NCBI GenBank assembly: GCA_039188505.1
Contig: JBCCZC010000208.1
Coordinates: 1 to 9,796, forward strand
Origin: JBCCZC01 sp039188505
GTDB lineage: Bacteria > Pseudomonadota > Gammaproteobacteria > Xanthomonadales > SZUA-38
Reading direction: 5' to 3'
Length of the DNA: 9,796 nt
Position numbers and translations under genes: made by a program
In this document: positions 1 through 7,368 of the stretch, piece after piece
Numbering within the stretch: position 1 is the first letter of the stretch
How the letters are laid out: each line of letters begins with the position of its first letter
Notes under the pieces: model-generated
What the model was told of the DNA's origin: nothing
The model's database searches: none
Seen by the model: the letters and a program-made list of their open reading frames with translations, nothing else

Positions 1-838
1 CCTCACGCTCCTGCGGGTGCTGGTGCCGTTCGAGGGCTTCAAGCGGGTGATCCGGCGCTGGCTGGCAGCACTGGCCGAGAGCTGGATCGGCGTGAACAGC
101 GTCGTCATCGGGGCGCTGGCACGGATCCGCTGGGACGTGGCGCTTCCGGAGGACGTGTCACCGGCAAACAGCTACGTCATCTGCTGCAACCACCAGTCCT
201 GGGTCGACATCCTCGTGCTGCAGAAGATCTTCAACCGGCGGGCGCCGTTCATGCGTTTCTTCATCAAGCAGCAGCTGATCTGGGTCCCCTTCCTCGGCTT
301 GGCCTGGTGGGCCCTCGATTTCCCGTTCATGCGGCGCTACAGCAAGCAGCAGCTCGTGAAGAACCCCGAATTGCGCGGCCGCGACCTCGAGTCGGCTCGG
401 GTCGCCTGCGAGAAGTTTCGCGACATGCCCGTTTCGATGATGAACTTCATGGAGGGCACGCGGTTCACACCGGCAAAGCATGCGAAACAGAAATCGCCGT
501 ACCGAAACCTGCTCAAGCCACGCATTGGTGGTCTGGGTCAGGTCCTGTACTCGCTCAACGATCAGCTGCGAGGCATGCTGGACGTCACGATCGTCTACCC
601 CGGCGGGCGACCGACCTTCTGGGAGATGGCCACCGGCCGGATCCCCGAAATCATCGTCCGAGCACGCGTCGTCGAGCTGCCCACGGACCTCCTCGGGGTG
701 AATTTCCGCGAGGATTCGGAGCGGCGTGAGGCGCTGGAATCCTGGACCGCAGGCCTCTTCGCCGAGAAGGATGCGCTGATCGACGACCTGCTGGCAGGTC
801 GCGACGCCGCGGAGCCGCCAGGACGCGCAGCCGCCTAG
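1..838 (+). CDS. YihG/PlsC-type 1-acyl-glycerol-phosphate acyltransferase, 5'-partial
   Basis: Membrane-associated acyltransferase that would transfer an acyl chain to a glycerolipid or lysophospholipid acceptor at the inner membrane. Counting from the GTG at 17, the catalytic HX4D motif is H59-D64 within NHQSWVD. The block KQQLIWVPFLGLAWWALDFP and the following FMRRYS closely match what I remember of E. coli YihG. The acceptor-binding EGTR motif is at residues 146-149. The frame stays open to the first base, and the roughly 40 N-terminal residues expected of YihG, including a membrane segment, are absent. The gene therefore almost certainly begins outside the window, and GTG 17 is probably internal. 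The frame ends in TAG at 836-838, overlapping the stop of the convergent LytTR gene. The acyltransferase family is certain; the YihG subgroup is likely; the substrate is not determined. Confidence 0.9.
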   Translation, partial: LTLLRVLVPFEGFKRVIRRWLAALAESWIGVNSVVIGALARIRWDVALPEDVSPANSYVICCNHQSWVDILVLQKIFNRRAPFMRFFIKQQLIWVPFLGLAWWALDFPFMRRYSKQQLVKNPELRGRDLESARVACEKFRDMPVSMMNFMEGTRFTPAKHAKQKSPYRNLLKPRIGGLGQVLYSLNDQLRGMLDVTIVYPGGRPTFWEMATGRIPEIIVRARVVELPTDLLGVNFREDSERREALESWTAGLFAEKDALIDDLLAGRDAAEPPGRAAA

Positions 839-1740
839 GCCTCCGGCGCGTCGTAGCGCGTATCGCGGCCGAAGCGTTCGACGACCACGCGCTGGCGCCG
901 TCGACTGACCGGTACGACGGTCCCGTCATGAAGCTCGCACAGGTAGCCCTTCGAGCCGCGCCGCACCCGACGCACGTGCCGGTCGGCCACCCACCAGGAT
1001 CGGTGCACCTGGATGCCGCGATCGCCGAGCCCATTCATCGCCCGCGTCAGGCTCGAGAGCACCATGACCTCGCCCAGGGTCGTCCGCACGTGGACATAGT
1101 TCAGCTCGGCCTGCAGCGAGATCAGATCCGTACCGAGGCGCTCGGGCACCAGCGCGAAGATCGCCGCCGGCGGTAATTCCGGCTCGACCTCCGGGCTCTC
1201 GCCCGGGGGCGCGGGAGGCGCGGCGACCGCCCTGCCGGAACCACCAAATGCCGGTACGGTCAGGTTGACCAGCAGCCAGATCAGGACGAATTCCGGAACC
1301 AGCTCCAACCATTCTACGAGCAGCGAACCCCAGAGCCCCGACGACTCCAGCGCCATGAGCCAGGCCGGGTCGTCCTCGACCACCTCGGCGCCTGGAAAGA
1401 GACCTTCGAGCAGCACCGCAACAGGCGCGAAGAACAGCGACGCCACGAGCGCCGCGAGCACGACCCGCACCGGTCCTGCCAGCGCCTGGACGCCCGGAAG
1501 ACGATTCAGCAGCAAGGTGACGCCTGTGAGCAGCAGCAGCGCGAGACCGACGTGTACGCCCCAGAACGCGAAGCGTGGCAGCAGTGTCAGCGCGGCCGAG
1601 CTTGCCGGAGCGAGCTCGGTCAGCACAGCGGCAAGCCCCAGCCACCAGGCAAGCAGGGTCGTTCTTTCGTTCAGGACCATGGGGAATAAACGGTCCGGCA
1701 GCGGCCGTCCCGGAAACGTGAGCGAAACTCCGCCAGCCAC
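835..1740 (-). CDS. Membrane-anchored LytTR-domain transcription regulator
   Basis: DNA-binding regulator built on a membrane anchor instead of a response-regulator receiver. From the GTG at 1740, hydrophobic segments lie at about residues 28-46, 57-80, 92-112 and 137-162. A Pro/Glu-rich linker covers about 165-192, and a LytTR domain covers about 198-290. The LytTR hallmarks are LQAELNYVHVRT (209-220), IQVHRSWWVADRHV (243-256) and the terminal VPVSRRRQRVV stretch. No receiver Asp pocket or histidine-kinase motif is present, so sensing probably occurs in the membrane part or through an unseen partner. GTG 1740 is preceded by GAGGG four bases upstream. The alternative ATG at 1680 has no Shine-Dalgarno but would remove 20 residues that precede the first membrane segment, so the start is uncertain. 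It is divergent from an outer-membrane barrel gene, which is a natural candidate target. Its stop overlaps that of the acyltransferase. Confidence 0.87.
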   Translation of the reverse strand: MAGGVSLTFPGRPLPDRLFPMVLNERTTLLAWWLGLAAVLTELAPASSAALTLLPRFAFWGVHVGLALLLLTGVTLLLNRLPGVQALAGPVRVVLAALVASLFFAPVAVLLEGLFPGAEVVEDDPAWLMALESSGLWGSLLVEWLELVPEFVLIWLLVNLTVPAFGGSGRAVAAPPAPPGESPEVEPELPPAAIFALVPERLGTDLISLQAELNYVHVRTTLGEVMVLSSLTRAMNGLGDRGIQVHRSWWVADRHVRRVRRGSKGYLCELHDGTVVPVSRRRQRVVVERFGRDTRYDAPEA

Positions 1741-1785
1741 TCATCCCTCAGGCCGACCGTTGATCCAAGTGTCTGAATAAATTCA

Positions 1786-1803
1786 CGAACAATCAATTGT
1801 TCG
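1786..1803. promoter_or_regulatory. Inverted repeat in divergent intergenic region, candidate operator
   Basis: CGAACAA (1786-1792) and TTGTTCG (1797-1803) form a perfect 7-bp inverted repeat around TCAA. It lies in the AT-richer centre of the 106-bp gap between the LytTR regulator and the outer-membrane barrel gene. With a 4-base spacer it suits dimer binding by a regulator. LytTR proteins more often bind paired direct repeats, so assigning it to the neighbouring regulator is inference. I found no convincing -35/-10 pair on either strand here, although both genes need promoters in this gap. Confidence 0.4.
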
Positions 1804-1846
1804 GCGGAAAAATCGGAGCCTCCGCAACCCCAGGAGACTGCCCTAG

Positions 1847-2482
1847 ATGAAACTACGAAGCCCCGCCTTGCTCGCCCTCGTACTCGCCTCGACCCCCGCC
1901 GCCGAGGCCGAAGACAGCGGCTGGTACGTCCGTGCGATCGCCGGCTACAACACGCTCTCCGACGAGACCGTGCGTCACTCGACCGGCGAGTTCGCCGGCG
2001 AAGCCTCCTTCGGCAGTGGCTTTGCCGGCGGCGGGGCCGTGGGCTACGACACGGGTCCATGGCGCTTCGAGGGTGAGATCCTCTACCGCAGCGCCGACCT
2101 CGACCGCCTCGAAGCGGCAACGGGTCCGATCACCGAGGGCAACTACGCCTCCCTGGGCTTCGGCGCCAACGTCCTTTATAGCTTCAACCTCTTCGGCACC
2201 GACAGGGCGACCAGCTACGTCGGCGGCGGCCTCGTCTTCCTCCAGGAGATCGACATCGACTTCGAGACCCCAGAGGAGAACTCGTTCTCGGGGGATGAGT
2301 TCGGCTACCAGCTGATCCTGGGCGCAGAATACGACTTCGGGGCACGCTGGTCGGGCTTCGCCGAATACCGCTGGTTCGACGCCGGCGATCCTGACCTGGA
2401 TGCCGAGGGCGATGCCCTGGGGACCGTGAACGTCGACTACGCCAACCAGGCCTTGCTCTTCGGGGTCCGCTACGATTTCTAG
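1847..2482 (+). CDS. Outer-membrane beta-barrel protein (opacity/OmpA-barrel-like)
   Basis: Small porin-like barrel of 211 aa with a Sec signal peptide: KLR followed by a hydrophobic stretch and a likely cleavage after AEA at residue 21. The mature protein has alternating amphipathic strands with Gly and aromatic residues (for example GWYVRAIAGYN, WRFEGEILYRS, YVGGGLVFLQEI, WSGFAEYRWFDAGD). It ends in LLFGVRYDF, a final strand with C-terminal Phe as recognised by the Bam machinery. About 190 mature residues fit an 8-stranded barrel of the OMP_b-brl type. AGGAG at 1832-1836 lies 10 bases before the ATG. The gene is divergent from the LytTR regulator, and its stop overlaps that of the convergent transporter gene. 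The specific function (adhesion, structural role or small-molecule passage) cannot be told from sequence. Confidence 0.88.
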   Translation: MKLRSPALLALVLASTPAAEAEDSGWYVRAIAGYNTLSDETVRHSTGEFAGEASFGSGFAGGGAVGYDTGPWRFEGEILYRSADLDRLEAATGPITEGNYASLGFGANVLYSFNLFGTDRATSYVGGGLVFLQEIDIDFETPEENSFSGDEFGYQLILGAEYDFGARWSGFAEYRWFDAGDPDLDAEGDALGTVNVDYANQALLFGVRYDF

Positions 2483-3465
2483 AGAACGGCCAGCAGGGCG
2501 AATCCGAGAATCGCGAGGAACAGGGTTTCGGCGACAAGCGCGAGCACTGGCATCCAACCCAGTTCAAGCAGCTCGACGACCGAGGCCTTGATGCCGATCG
2601 CGGCGATGGCGGTGACCAGGCAGCCCCGGGAGAGGTCGGTGAGGCCTCCCTGGAGGGTCGCCGGCACCCAGCCGAGGCTATTGACGACCACCAGGGCAAG
2701 AAAGGCGACGAGGAAACCGGGCAGTACCGGCGGCCGCCGCCCCGCCGTCTCTCCGGTACGGCGGGCGACGAGCAGCGAGATGAGCAGCACCGTCGGCACC
2801 AGCATGGCCACCCGCAGGAGCTTGGTGAAGGTCGCCGCATCGCCGGCTTCCTCGCCGAGGAGGTAGCCCGCGCCGACGACCTGGGCGACGTCGTGGATCG
2901 TCGCGCCGAGGAAGATCCCGGCGGTGCCGGCGTCGAAGCCCGCGGCCGAGACGACGATGGGATAGAGGATCATCGCGATGGTGCTGAGCGTCGTCACGCC
3001 GACCACCGTGAAGACCAGCTCCCGTTCCGAGCGTTCGTGCGCAGGAAGAACGCAGGCAATGGCCATTGCCGCCGAGGCGCCGCAGATTGCAACGGAGCCG
3101 CCGGTCAGCACCCCGAAGCGCCGCTCGAGGCCCAGTTGCCGGGCCAGAAGCACCCCGACTCCCACCGTCAACGGCACCCCCAGGAGGACGAGCAGCAGCG
3201 GGCGCGGCCCGAGATCCACCAGCTGGCCAGCGGTGATCCGAATCCCGAGCAGCGCCACGCCCAGGCGCAGGACGGTCCGCGCCGCGAAGTCGATGCCCGG
3301 GGCACAGCGCTCGTCCTTCGACAGATGGTGGAGGGCCATGCCGAGGAGCAGCGCGTAGAGCAGCGTCGGTCCGCCGTAGTGGTCCGAGACGAATCCGGCA
3401 GCCAGCGCGATGACGACGGCAGTCAGCGCGCCCGGGAGCAGCGACCGCAGGCTGGACAGGTCCAT
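2479..3465 (-). CDS. YeiH/UPF0324 family putative sulfate/anion exporter
   Basis: Polytopic inner-membrane protein of 328 aa, the normal length for the YeiH (UPF0324, Cons_hypoth698) family. Members are described as putative sulfate exporters, but the transported substrate is poorly established. Family signatures are GGSVAICGASAAMA (122-135) and HDVAQVVGAG (191-200). A KLLRVAML segment (215-222) and about ten hydrophobic helices from residue 11 to the C-terminus are also present. ATG at 3463-3465 is the first plausible start, but the sequence before it has no clear Shine-Dalgarno. It lies 46 bases downstream of the DUF2189 gene on the same strand, so co-transcription is likely. The LysR-type regulator often found beside yeiH is not present here. 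The TAG stop shares CTAG with the stop of the outer-membrane barrel gene. Confidence 0.9.
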   Translation of the reverse strand: MDLSSLRSLLPGALTAVVIALAAGFVSDHYGGPTLLYALLLGMALHHLSKDERCAPGIDFAARTVLRLGVALLGIRITAGQLVDLGPRPLLLVLLGVPLTVGVGVLLARQLGLERRFGVLTGGSVAICGASAAMAIACVLPAHERSERELVFTVVGVTTLSTIAMILYPIVVSAAGFDAGTAGIFLGATIHDVAQVVGAGYLLGEEAGDAATFTKLLRVAMLVPTVLLISLLVARRTGETAGRRPPVLPGFLVAFLALVVVNSLGWVPATLQGGLTDLSRGCLVTAIAAIGIKASVVELLELGWMPVLALVAETLFLAILGFALLAVL

Positions 3466-3511
3466 GGTGGCATCAACTTCGGGGAAAGGCGCGCATTATG
3501 CCAGCACGGAT

Positions 3512-4291
3512 TCAGCGAGTCGGGTTGACCGACCACTCGTCGGCTTCGATCGTCGCCTCGTACCCGTGGTAGGTCGCGTAGCCCAGCACGGGAATCACGA
3601 CTGCCAGCCCGACCCCTGCCGTGAGGAAACCGATGGCCGTCAACCCTACGATCAATGAAATCCAAACGGCCATGGCCGGCTTGTTCCGCAGGACCGCGTT
3701 CACGCTCGTGACGCACGCGGTGATCATGTCCACGTCCCGATCGACGATCATGGGGAGCGAGAACGCCGCGCTGGAAAACGTCACCAGTGCGAAGATCGAC
3801 CCGACTGCCGAACCGATCGATAGGAAGCGCAGCAGGCCCCAGATGCCGGCGTCCTCATTGGCCGGGAAGAAGATGTGCACCATCGACGCCGCGCGTGCCC
3901 ACACGAGGAAGATCACCATGAGGACGAGCGCGTAGATCATCGCGTTTCCAAGCGCGTGGCGCATACGTCCGAAGGAGCGGGCTACCGACGGGCGTTCGCC
4001 GCGTCCGACCTGCCGCGCGACGGAGTACAGGCCCGTTGCGAGGAGCGGCGCGATGAAGATGAAGCCGGACAGCATCGCAAGCACCAGCACATAGCGCCCG
4101 ACGAACCAGGCCAGCGCGGTCACGGCGATGCTGATCAGCGCAATTGCTGCGCCGTAAACGAGGCTAACGCGGACGCTCTGCCGGTAGTCCGACCAGCCGG
4201 CCTTGACCCAGCCCAGCGGCGCGGACGCCTCCAGGGTTCTGCAGGAAGCGACGAACGGGCGTTCATCGACGTCCTTCACGGGTTCATCCAT
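3512..4291 (-). CDS. DUF2189 family integral membrane protein
   Basis: A 259-aa inner-membrane protein of unknown function. The C-terminal half carries the pattern I associate with DUF2189: FSLPMIVDRDVDMITAC (177-193), SVNAVLRNKPAMAVW (196-210) and VIPVLGYATYHGYEA (232-246). Hydrophobic segments lie at about 43-64, 66-90, 113-131, 157-180, 207-233 and possibly one more, following a hydrophilic N-terminus of about 40 residues. The ATG at 4291 is preceded by a GAGGGG about nine bases upstream. It is the first gene of a probable two-gene minus-strand unit with the YeiH-type transporter 46 bases downstream. Nothing seen reveals a reaction; a role in the envelope or in transport is only suggested by location. 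Confidence 0.85.
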   Translation of the reverse strand: MDEPVKDVDERPFVASCRTLEASAPLGWVKAGWSDYRQSVRVSLVYGAAIALISIAVTALAWFVGRYVLVLAMLSGFIFIAPLLATGLYSVARQVGRGERPSVARSFGRMRHALGNAMIYALVLMVIFLVWARAASMVHIFFPANEDAGIWGLLRFLSIGSAVGSIFALVTFSSAAFSLPMIVDRDVDMITACVTSVNAVLRNKPAMAVWISLIVGLTAIGFLTAGVGLAVVIPVLGYATYHGYEATIEADEWSVNPTR

Positions 4292-4651
4292 AGCTACCGT
4301 CCCCTCAGACCGGATGTCATCACCCTAGTCCCACCGGCGGCCGGCCGACCTGTTCCGGATCAACTGCCGCAGGCACCGGGGACTTGGGTTGGCCGCAGTA
4401 TCGCACCGGATTCCCGATGGCCACCATGGCTTGAAGCTAGACCGCATCTCCGGCTGATCGGCGGCAGGTCACGCGACGGGACGCAACGGGCCTCTCGCGG
4501 CCTCCGACTCGAGGAGGTTCGGGCAGCCGCCCCGGCAGCACCCGGAATAGCTGGCCGATCAATCCTGCCCCCTCGCCAGCGATGTCGAGAATTCCGACAC
4601 GGATGCAGCACTGCGGTTAGACTGCGCCGTCAACGCAACCGGACGAGTGGC
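4292..4651. other. Non-coding intergenic region between divergent genes
   Basis: This 360-bp stretch separates the divergent DUF2189 and acyl-CoA dehydrogenase genes. The dehydrogenase frame stays open through it and back across the DUF2189 gene, but that extension reads Arg/Pro/Ser-rich and has no recognisable domain. Apart from the inverted repeat at 4583-4599 and a weak promoter-like pair at 4594-4623, I see no gene, RNA or repeat. It must hold promoters for both flanking genes. Confidence 0.6.
4583..4623 (+). promoter_or_regulatory. Possible sigma70 promoter with overlapping inverted repeat
   Basis: CCGACA (4594-4599) and TAGACT (4618-4623), 18 bases apart, each match four of six positions of the sigma70 -35 and -10 elements. 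They lie suitably ahead of the dehydrogenase ATG at 4652. An inverted repeat, TGTCG (4583-4587) and CGACA (4595-4599), overlaps the -35 and could be an operator. Both elements are weak enough to occur by chance in GC-rich DNA. Confidence 0.28.
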
Positions 4652-6457
4652 ATGACCGAACTGATCTCCCGCCGTTTCCTCGACTTCCTGCTCTTCGAGG
4701 CGCTTGCCGTGCAGGAACGCTGCGAACCGGGCGGCGCCTTCGCAGAGCACGACCTCGACACCTTCGCAGGGGTCCTCGACCTCGCCGGCCAGCTTGCGGA
4801 CGAATGCTTCGAACCGCTGGCCGCGCCCATGGATGACCACGAGCCGAGGATCGGGGAGGATGGACGAGTCGTGCTGCCTGAGGGGTCGCGGGAGGCGCTG
4901 CAGGCCTTCGTCGAGAGCGGCTTCCTCGTCGCGGGAGTTCCCGCAGAAGCCGGCGGGCTGGGACTACCGACCACGGTTCACCAGGCCGCCATGGCCCTGC
5001 TGACGGCCGCCAATGCGGGGCTTATGGCGTACCCGTTCCTGAGCGTCGCCAACGCCAACCTCCTGCGCACCTTCGGGACTGACGACCAGCGGCGCCGGTA
5101 TCTCGCGTCGCTCGAGGCCGGGCGTTTCACGGGGACCATGTGCCTGTCCGAGCCGCAGGCGGGGTCGTCGCTCGCCGACGTGCGCACCACGGCAACGCCC
5201 GCCGGGGGCGGCAGCTATCGGCTACGGGGCACGAAGATGTGGATCTCGGGCGGCGAACACGAGCTGTCCGAGAACATCATCCACCTCGTTCTGGCCCGGA
5301 TCGACGGCGCACCGAGCGGCGTGCGGGGGCTCTCGCTGTTCCTGGTACCGCGCTATCGTGTCGACGAGAGCGGCGAGCCCGGCGCCCCGAACGACGTGAC
5401 CCTTGCGGGCCTGAACCACAAGATGGGCTACCGGGGCACGGTGAACTGCGTGCTCAACTTCGGCGACGCCGATGCCTGCCTGGGCGAGCTCGTGGGCCCG
5501 CCCAACGAGGGCCTGCGGTGCATGTTCCACATGATGAACGAAGCGCGTATCGGAGTCGGCCTCGGCGCGGCCGCCATGGGCAGCGCGGCCTTCCGGCATT
5601 CGCTCGCCTACGCCATCGAGCGGCCCCAGGGACGCCCCCTGGGTGATCGCGACCCCGACTCGCCGCCGGTGCCGATCAGCGAGCACGCCGACGTCAAGCG
5701 GATGCTGCTCAAGCAGAAGGCCTACGCGGAAGGCGGCCTGGCGTTGTGCCTCTACGCGGCCGACCTCGTCGACCGCATGCTGCTCGCGGACGACGAGGTC
5801 ACGCGGCAGGGCCTGGAGCGACGACTCGATCTGCTCACTCCCATCGTCAAGGCCTGGCCCGCCGAGTTCTGCCTGGAGGCGAACAAGGAAGCCATCCAGA
5901 TCCTCGGCGGCTATGGCTACACGCGCGATTACCCGGTCGAGCGGATCTATCGGGACAACCGTCTCAACCCGATCCACGAAGGCACCAACGGCATCCAGGG
6001 CATCGACCTGATGGGCCGCAAGGTCCTGGGCGATGCGGCCGCGGCGCTCCGTGAATTCCTCGCCGAGATGCGCGCTGACGCCGACGCGATTGGCCCCGGG
6101 AGCGAGCTCGCAAACGCTGCGCGCCAGCTGACCACGCTGCTCGAGGTCGTGATGGCGACGGTCGGGGACGTCGGGCAGCACGCCGCCGCGGGCCGCCTCG
6201 AGGAGGCCCTCGCCGACAGCACCGATTTCCTCGAGGGCACCGGCCATCTGGTGGTCGGCTGGCTGTGGTTGCGCCTGGCGGCTCGCGCCGAGGCCCTGGT
6301 GCCGGAGGCGGGAGACAACGAGCACCGGTTCCTCGCGGGCATGATCGCTGCCTGTCGCTATTTCTATCGCCACGCCATGCCCGAGGCGCGGCTGCGGCTG
6401 GAGCGTGTCGGTGCGGGCGGTGCCGTGCATACGGACTGCGATCCCGCCAGCCTCTGA
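4652..6457 (+). CDS. Acyl-CoA dehydrogenase, DmdC-like long form
   Basis: FAD-dependent enzyme that introduces a double bond between C2 and C3 of an acyl-CoA, passing electrons to ETF. Its 601 aa are longer than the usual ~380-400 aa and fit the ~600-aa class with an extra C-terminal domain (3-methylmercaptopropionyl-CoA dehydrogenase DmdC and relatives). Visible motifs are MCLSEPQAGSS (163-173), KMWISGGEH (195-203) and QILGGYGYTRDYPVERIYRD (416-435). The catalytic base is E443 in NPIHEGTNGIQGID. Residues about 465-601 form the helical C-terminal extension. The start at ATG 4652 begins MTELISRRFLDFLLFE, as expected for this class, with a weak GGACGAG shortly upstream. The frame is open further upstream, but that part is antisense to a real gene. 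The ATP-grasp gene starts 5 bases after its stop, so the two are probably co-translated. Its actual acyl substrate is unknown, and DmdC activity is not demonstrated by similarity alone. Confidence 0.93.
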   Translation: MTELISRRFLDFLLFEALAVQERCEPGGAFAEHDLDTFAGVLDLAGQLADECFEPLAAPMDDHEPRIGEDGRVVLPEGSREALQAFVESGFLVAGVPAEAGGLGLPTTVHQAAMALLTAANAGLMAYPFLSVANANLLRTFGTDDQRRRYLASLEAGRFTGTMCLSEPQAGSSLADVRTTATPAGGGSYRLRGTKMWISGGEHELSENIIHLVLARIDGAPSGVRGLSLFLVPRYRVDESGEPGAPNDVTLAGLNHKMGYRGTVNCVLNFGDADACLGELVGPPNEGLRCMFHMMNEARIGVGLGAAAMGSAAFRHSLAYAIERPQGRPLGDRDPDSPPVPISEHADVKRMLLKQKAYAEGGLALCLYAADLVDRMLLADDEVTRQGLERRLDLLTPIVKAWPAEFCLEANKEAIQILGGYGYTRDYPVERIYRDNRLNPIHEGTNGIQGIDLMGRKVLGDAAAALREFLAEMRADADAIGPGSELANAARQLTTLLEVVMATVGDVGQHAAAGRLEEALADSTDFLEGTGHLVVGWLWLRLAARAEALVPEAGDNEHRFLAGMIAACRYFYRHAMPEARLRLERVGAGGAVHTDCDPASL

Positions 6458-6462
6458 GCCCC

Positions 6463-7344
6463 ATGCTGGTCTTCGTCAGCACCCGACGACACGCCTACAC
6501 CCATCGTGACGTCGTCGCCGCGCTCGGACGCCAGCGCGCACGCAGTACCTGCTGGGAAGACCTGCTGCAGGCGCGCCGCGTGCTCCAAGGCACCTACGTC
6601 CTCACCGATTTCGATCGACTCTCCCCGGAACAGCACCGAGCCGCGTGCGAACGCGCCAGCAGGCTGCGTACGGAACACGGGTGTCGCGTCCTCAACGACC
6701 CGGTCCGCATGCCAACGCGCTTCGGGCTGCTCCGCCGCCTCCACCGCGCGGGCCTCAACGACTTCGATGCCCACCGCGTCGAAGCCTGCCCGGACGAGCT
6801 TCGCTTCCCCGTTTTTCTGCGGAGCGAGGTCGGCCATGAGCGTCCGCTCAGCGACCTGCTAAACGACCCCCAGGACGTCGCCGCGGCCCTCGACGCCGCC
6901 CTGGAGGCCGGCCATCCGGAGAGCCGCCTCCTGCTCATCGAGTTTCGCGGCGAACCCGTCGACGGCGGCCTGTATCGGCGCATCGGAGCTTATCGGGTCG
7001 GGGACCAGATCGTCGCGGCGGAGCACGTCCACGAGCGCCACTGGTGCGTGAAGTACGGCACGCCTGGCGGCGCCACAACGGCACTCTACGAAGAAGAGTT
7101 CGAAACGGTCACGGCGAATCCGTACGCCGAGGAGCTCATGCGGCGCTTCGAGCTCGCCGGCATCGACTACGGCCGGGCGGATTTCGCGTTCGCTGGAGGT
7201 CGGATCCAGCTCTTCGAGATCAACACCAATCCGGAGGTCCACCCGCCGGGCGAGCACCCGATACCCCTCCGGCGCCGCTCCGAGGCCATCGTCTGGGAGA
7301 ACTATCTGTCGGCGCTCGTCGCCATCGACGCGGAACAGACTTGA
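6463..7344 (+). CDS. ATP-grasp domain protein, putative peptide/amino-acid ligase
   Basis: A 293-aa protein whose C-terminal half has an ATP-grasp metal site: D240 in YGRADFAF, and E252 and N254 in LFEINTNPEV. Upstream are VLNDPVRMPTRFGLLRRLH (77-95), GLNDFDAHRV (97-106), ELRFPVFLRSEVGHERPL (112-129) and LLLIEFRGE (156-164). ATP-grasp ligases activate a carboxylate as acyl-phosphate and join it to an amine, alcohol or thiol. The PVFLR strand has Arg120 where the typical nucleotide-contacting Lys would be expected. ATG 6463 follows the dehydrogenase stop by 5 bases with no independent Shine-Dalgarno, which suggests translational coupling. Downstream lie a 53-aa peptide gene and an HExxH peptide-hydroxylase-like gene, so a peptide-modifying role is possible. 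It could equally serve an unrelated ligase reaction. The fold assignment is firm; the substrate is unknown. Confidence 0.82.
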   Translation: MLVFVSTRRHAYTHRDVVAALGRQRARSTCWEDLLQARRVLQGTYVLTDFDRLSPEQHRAACERASRLRTEHGCRVLNDPVRMPTRFGLLRRLHRAGLNDFDAHRVEACPDELRFPVFLRSEVGHERPLSDLLNDPQDVAAALDAALEAGHPESRLLLIEFRGEPVDGGLYRRIGAYRVGDQIVAAEHVHERHWCVKYGTPGGATTALYEEEFETVTANPYAEELMRRFELAGIDYGRADFAFAGGRIQLFEINTNPEVHPPGEHPIPLRRRSEAIVWENYLSALVAIDAEQT

Positions 7345-7368
7345 GCGGGACGATTCCGCGGGTACACT
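7341..7368 (+). promoter_or_regulatory. Possible sigma70 promoter for the peptide and HExxH genes
   Basis: TTGAGC (7341-7346), starting at the ATP-grasp stop codon, and TACACT (7363-7368) are 16 bases apart. Each matches four of six consensus positions, and the -10 sits in a GGTACACTGG context. It would start transcription near 7375 and leave about 150 bases of untranslated leader. This is a pattern judgement only; read-through from the dehydrogenase/ATP-grasp unit is equally possible. Confidence 0.35.

Noticed and set aside
3875..4651. Open-frame extension of the dehydrogenase back to 3875, adding 259 residues
   Set aside because: It is antisense to the DUF2189 gene and reads as low-complexity Arg/His/Pro-rich protein. 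The recognisable dehydrogenase N-terminus begins at ATG 4652.
5222..6430. Long minus-strand open frame (402 codons) opposite the dehydrogenase
   Set aside because: Its product has no recognisable domain and mirrors the codon bias of the real plus-strand gene; such antisense frames are common in GC-rich DNA.
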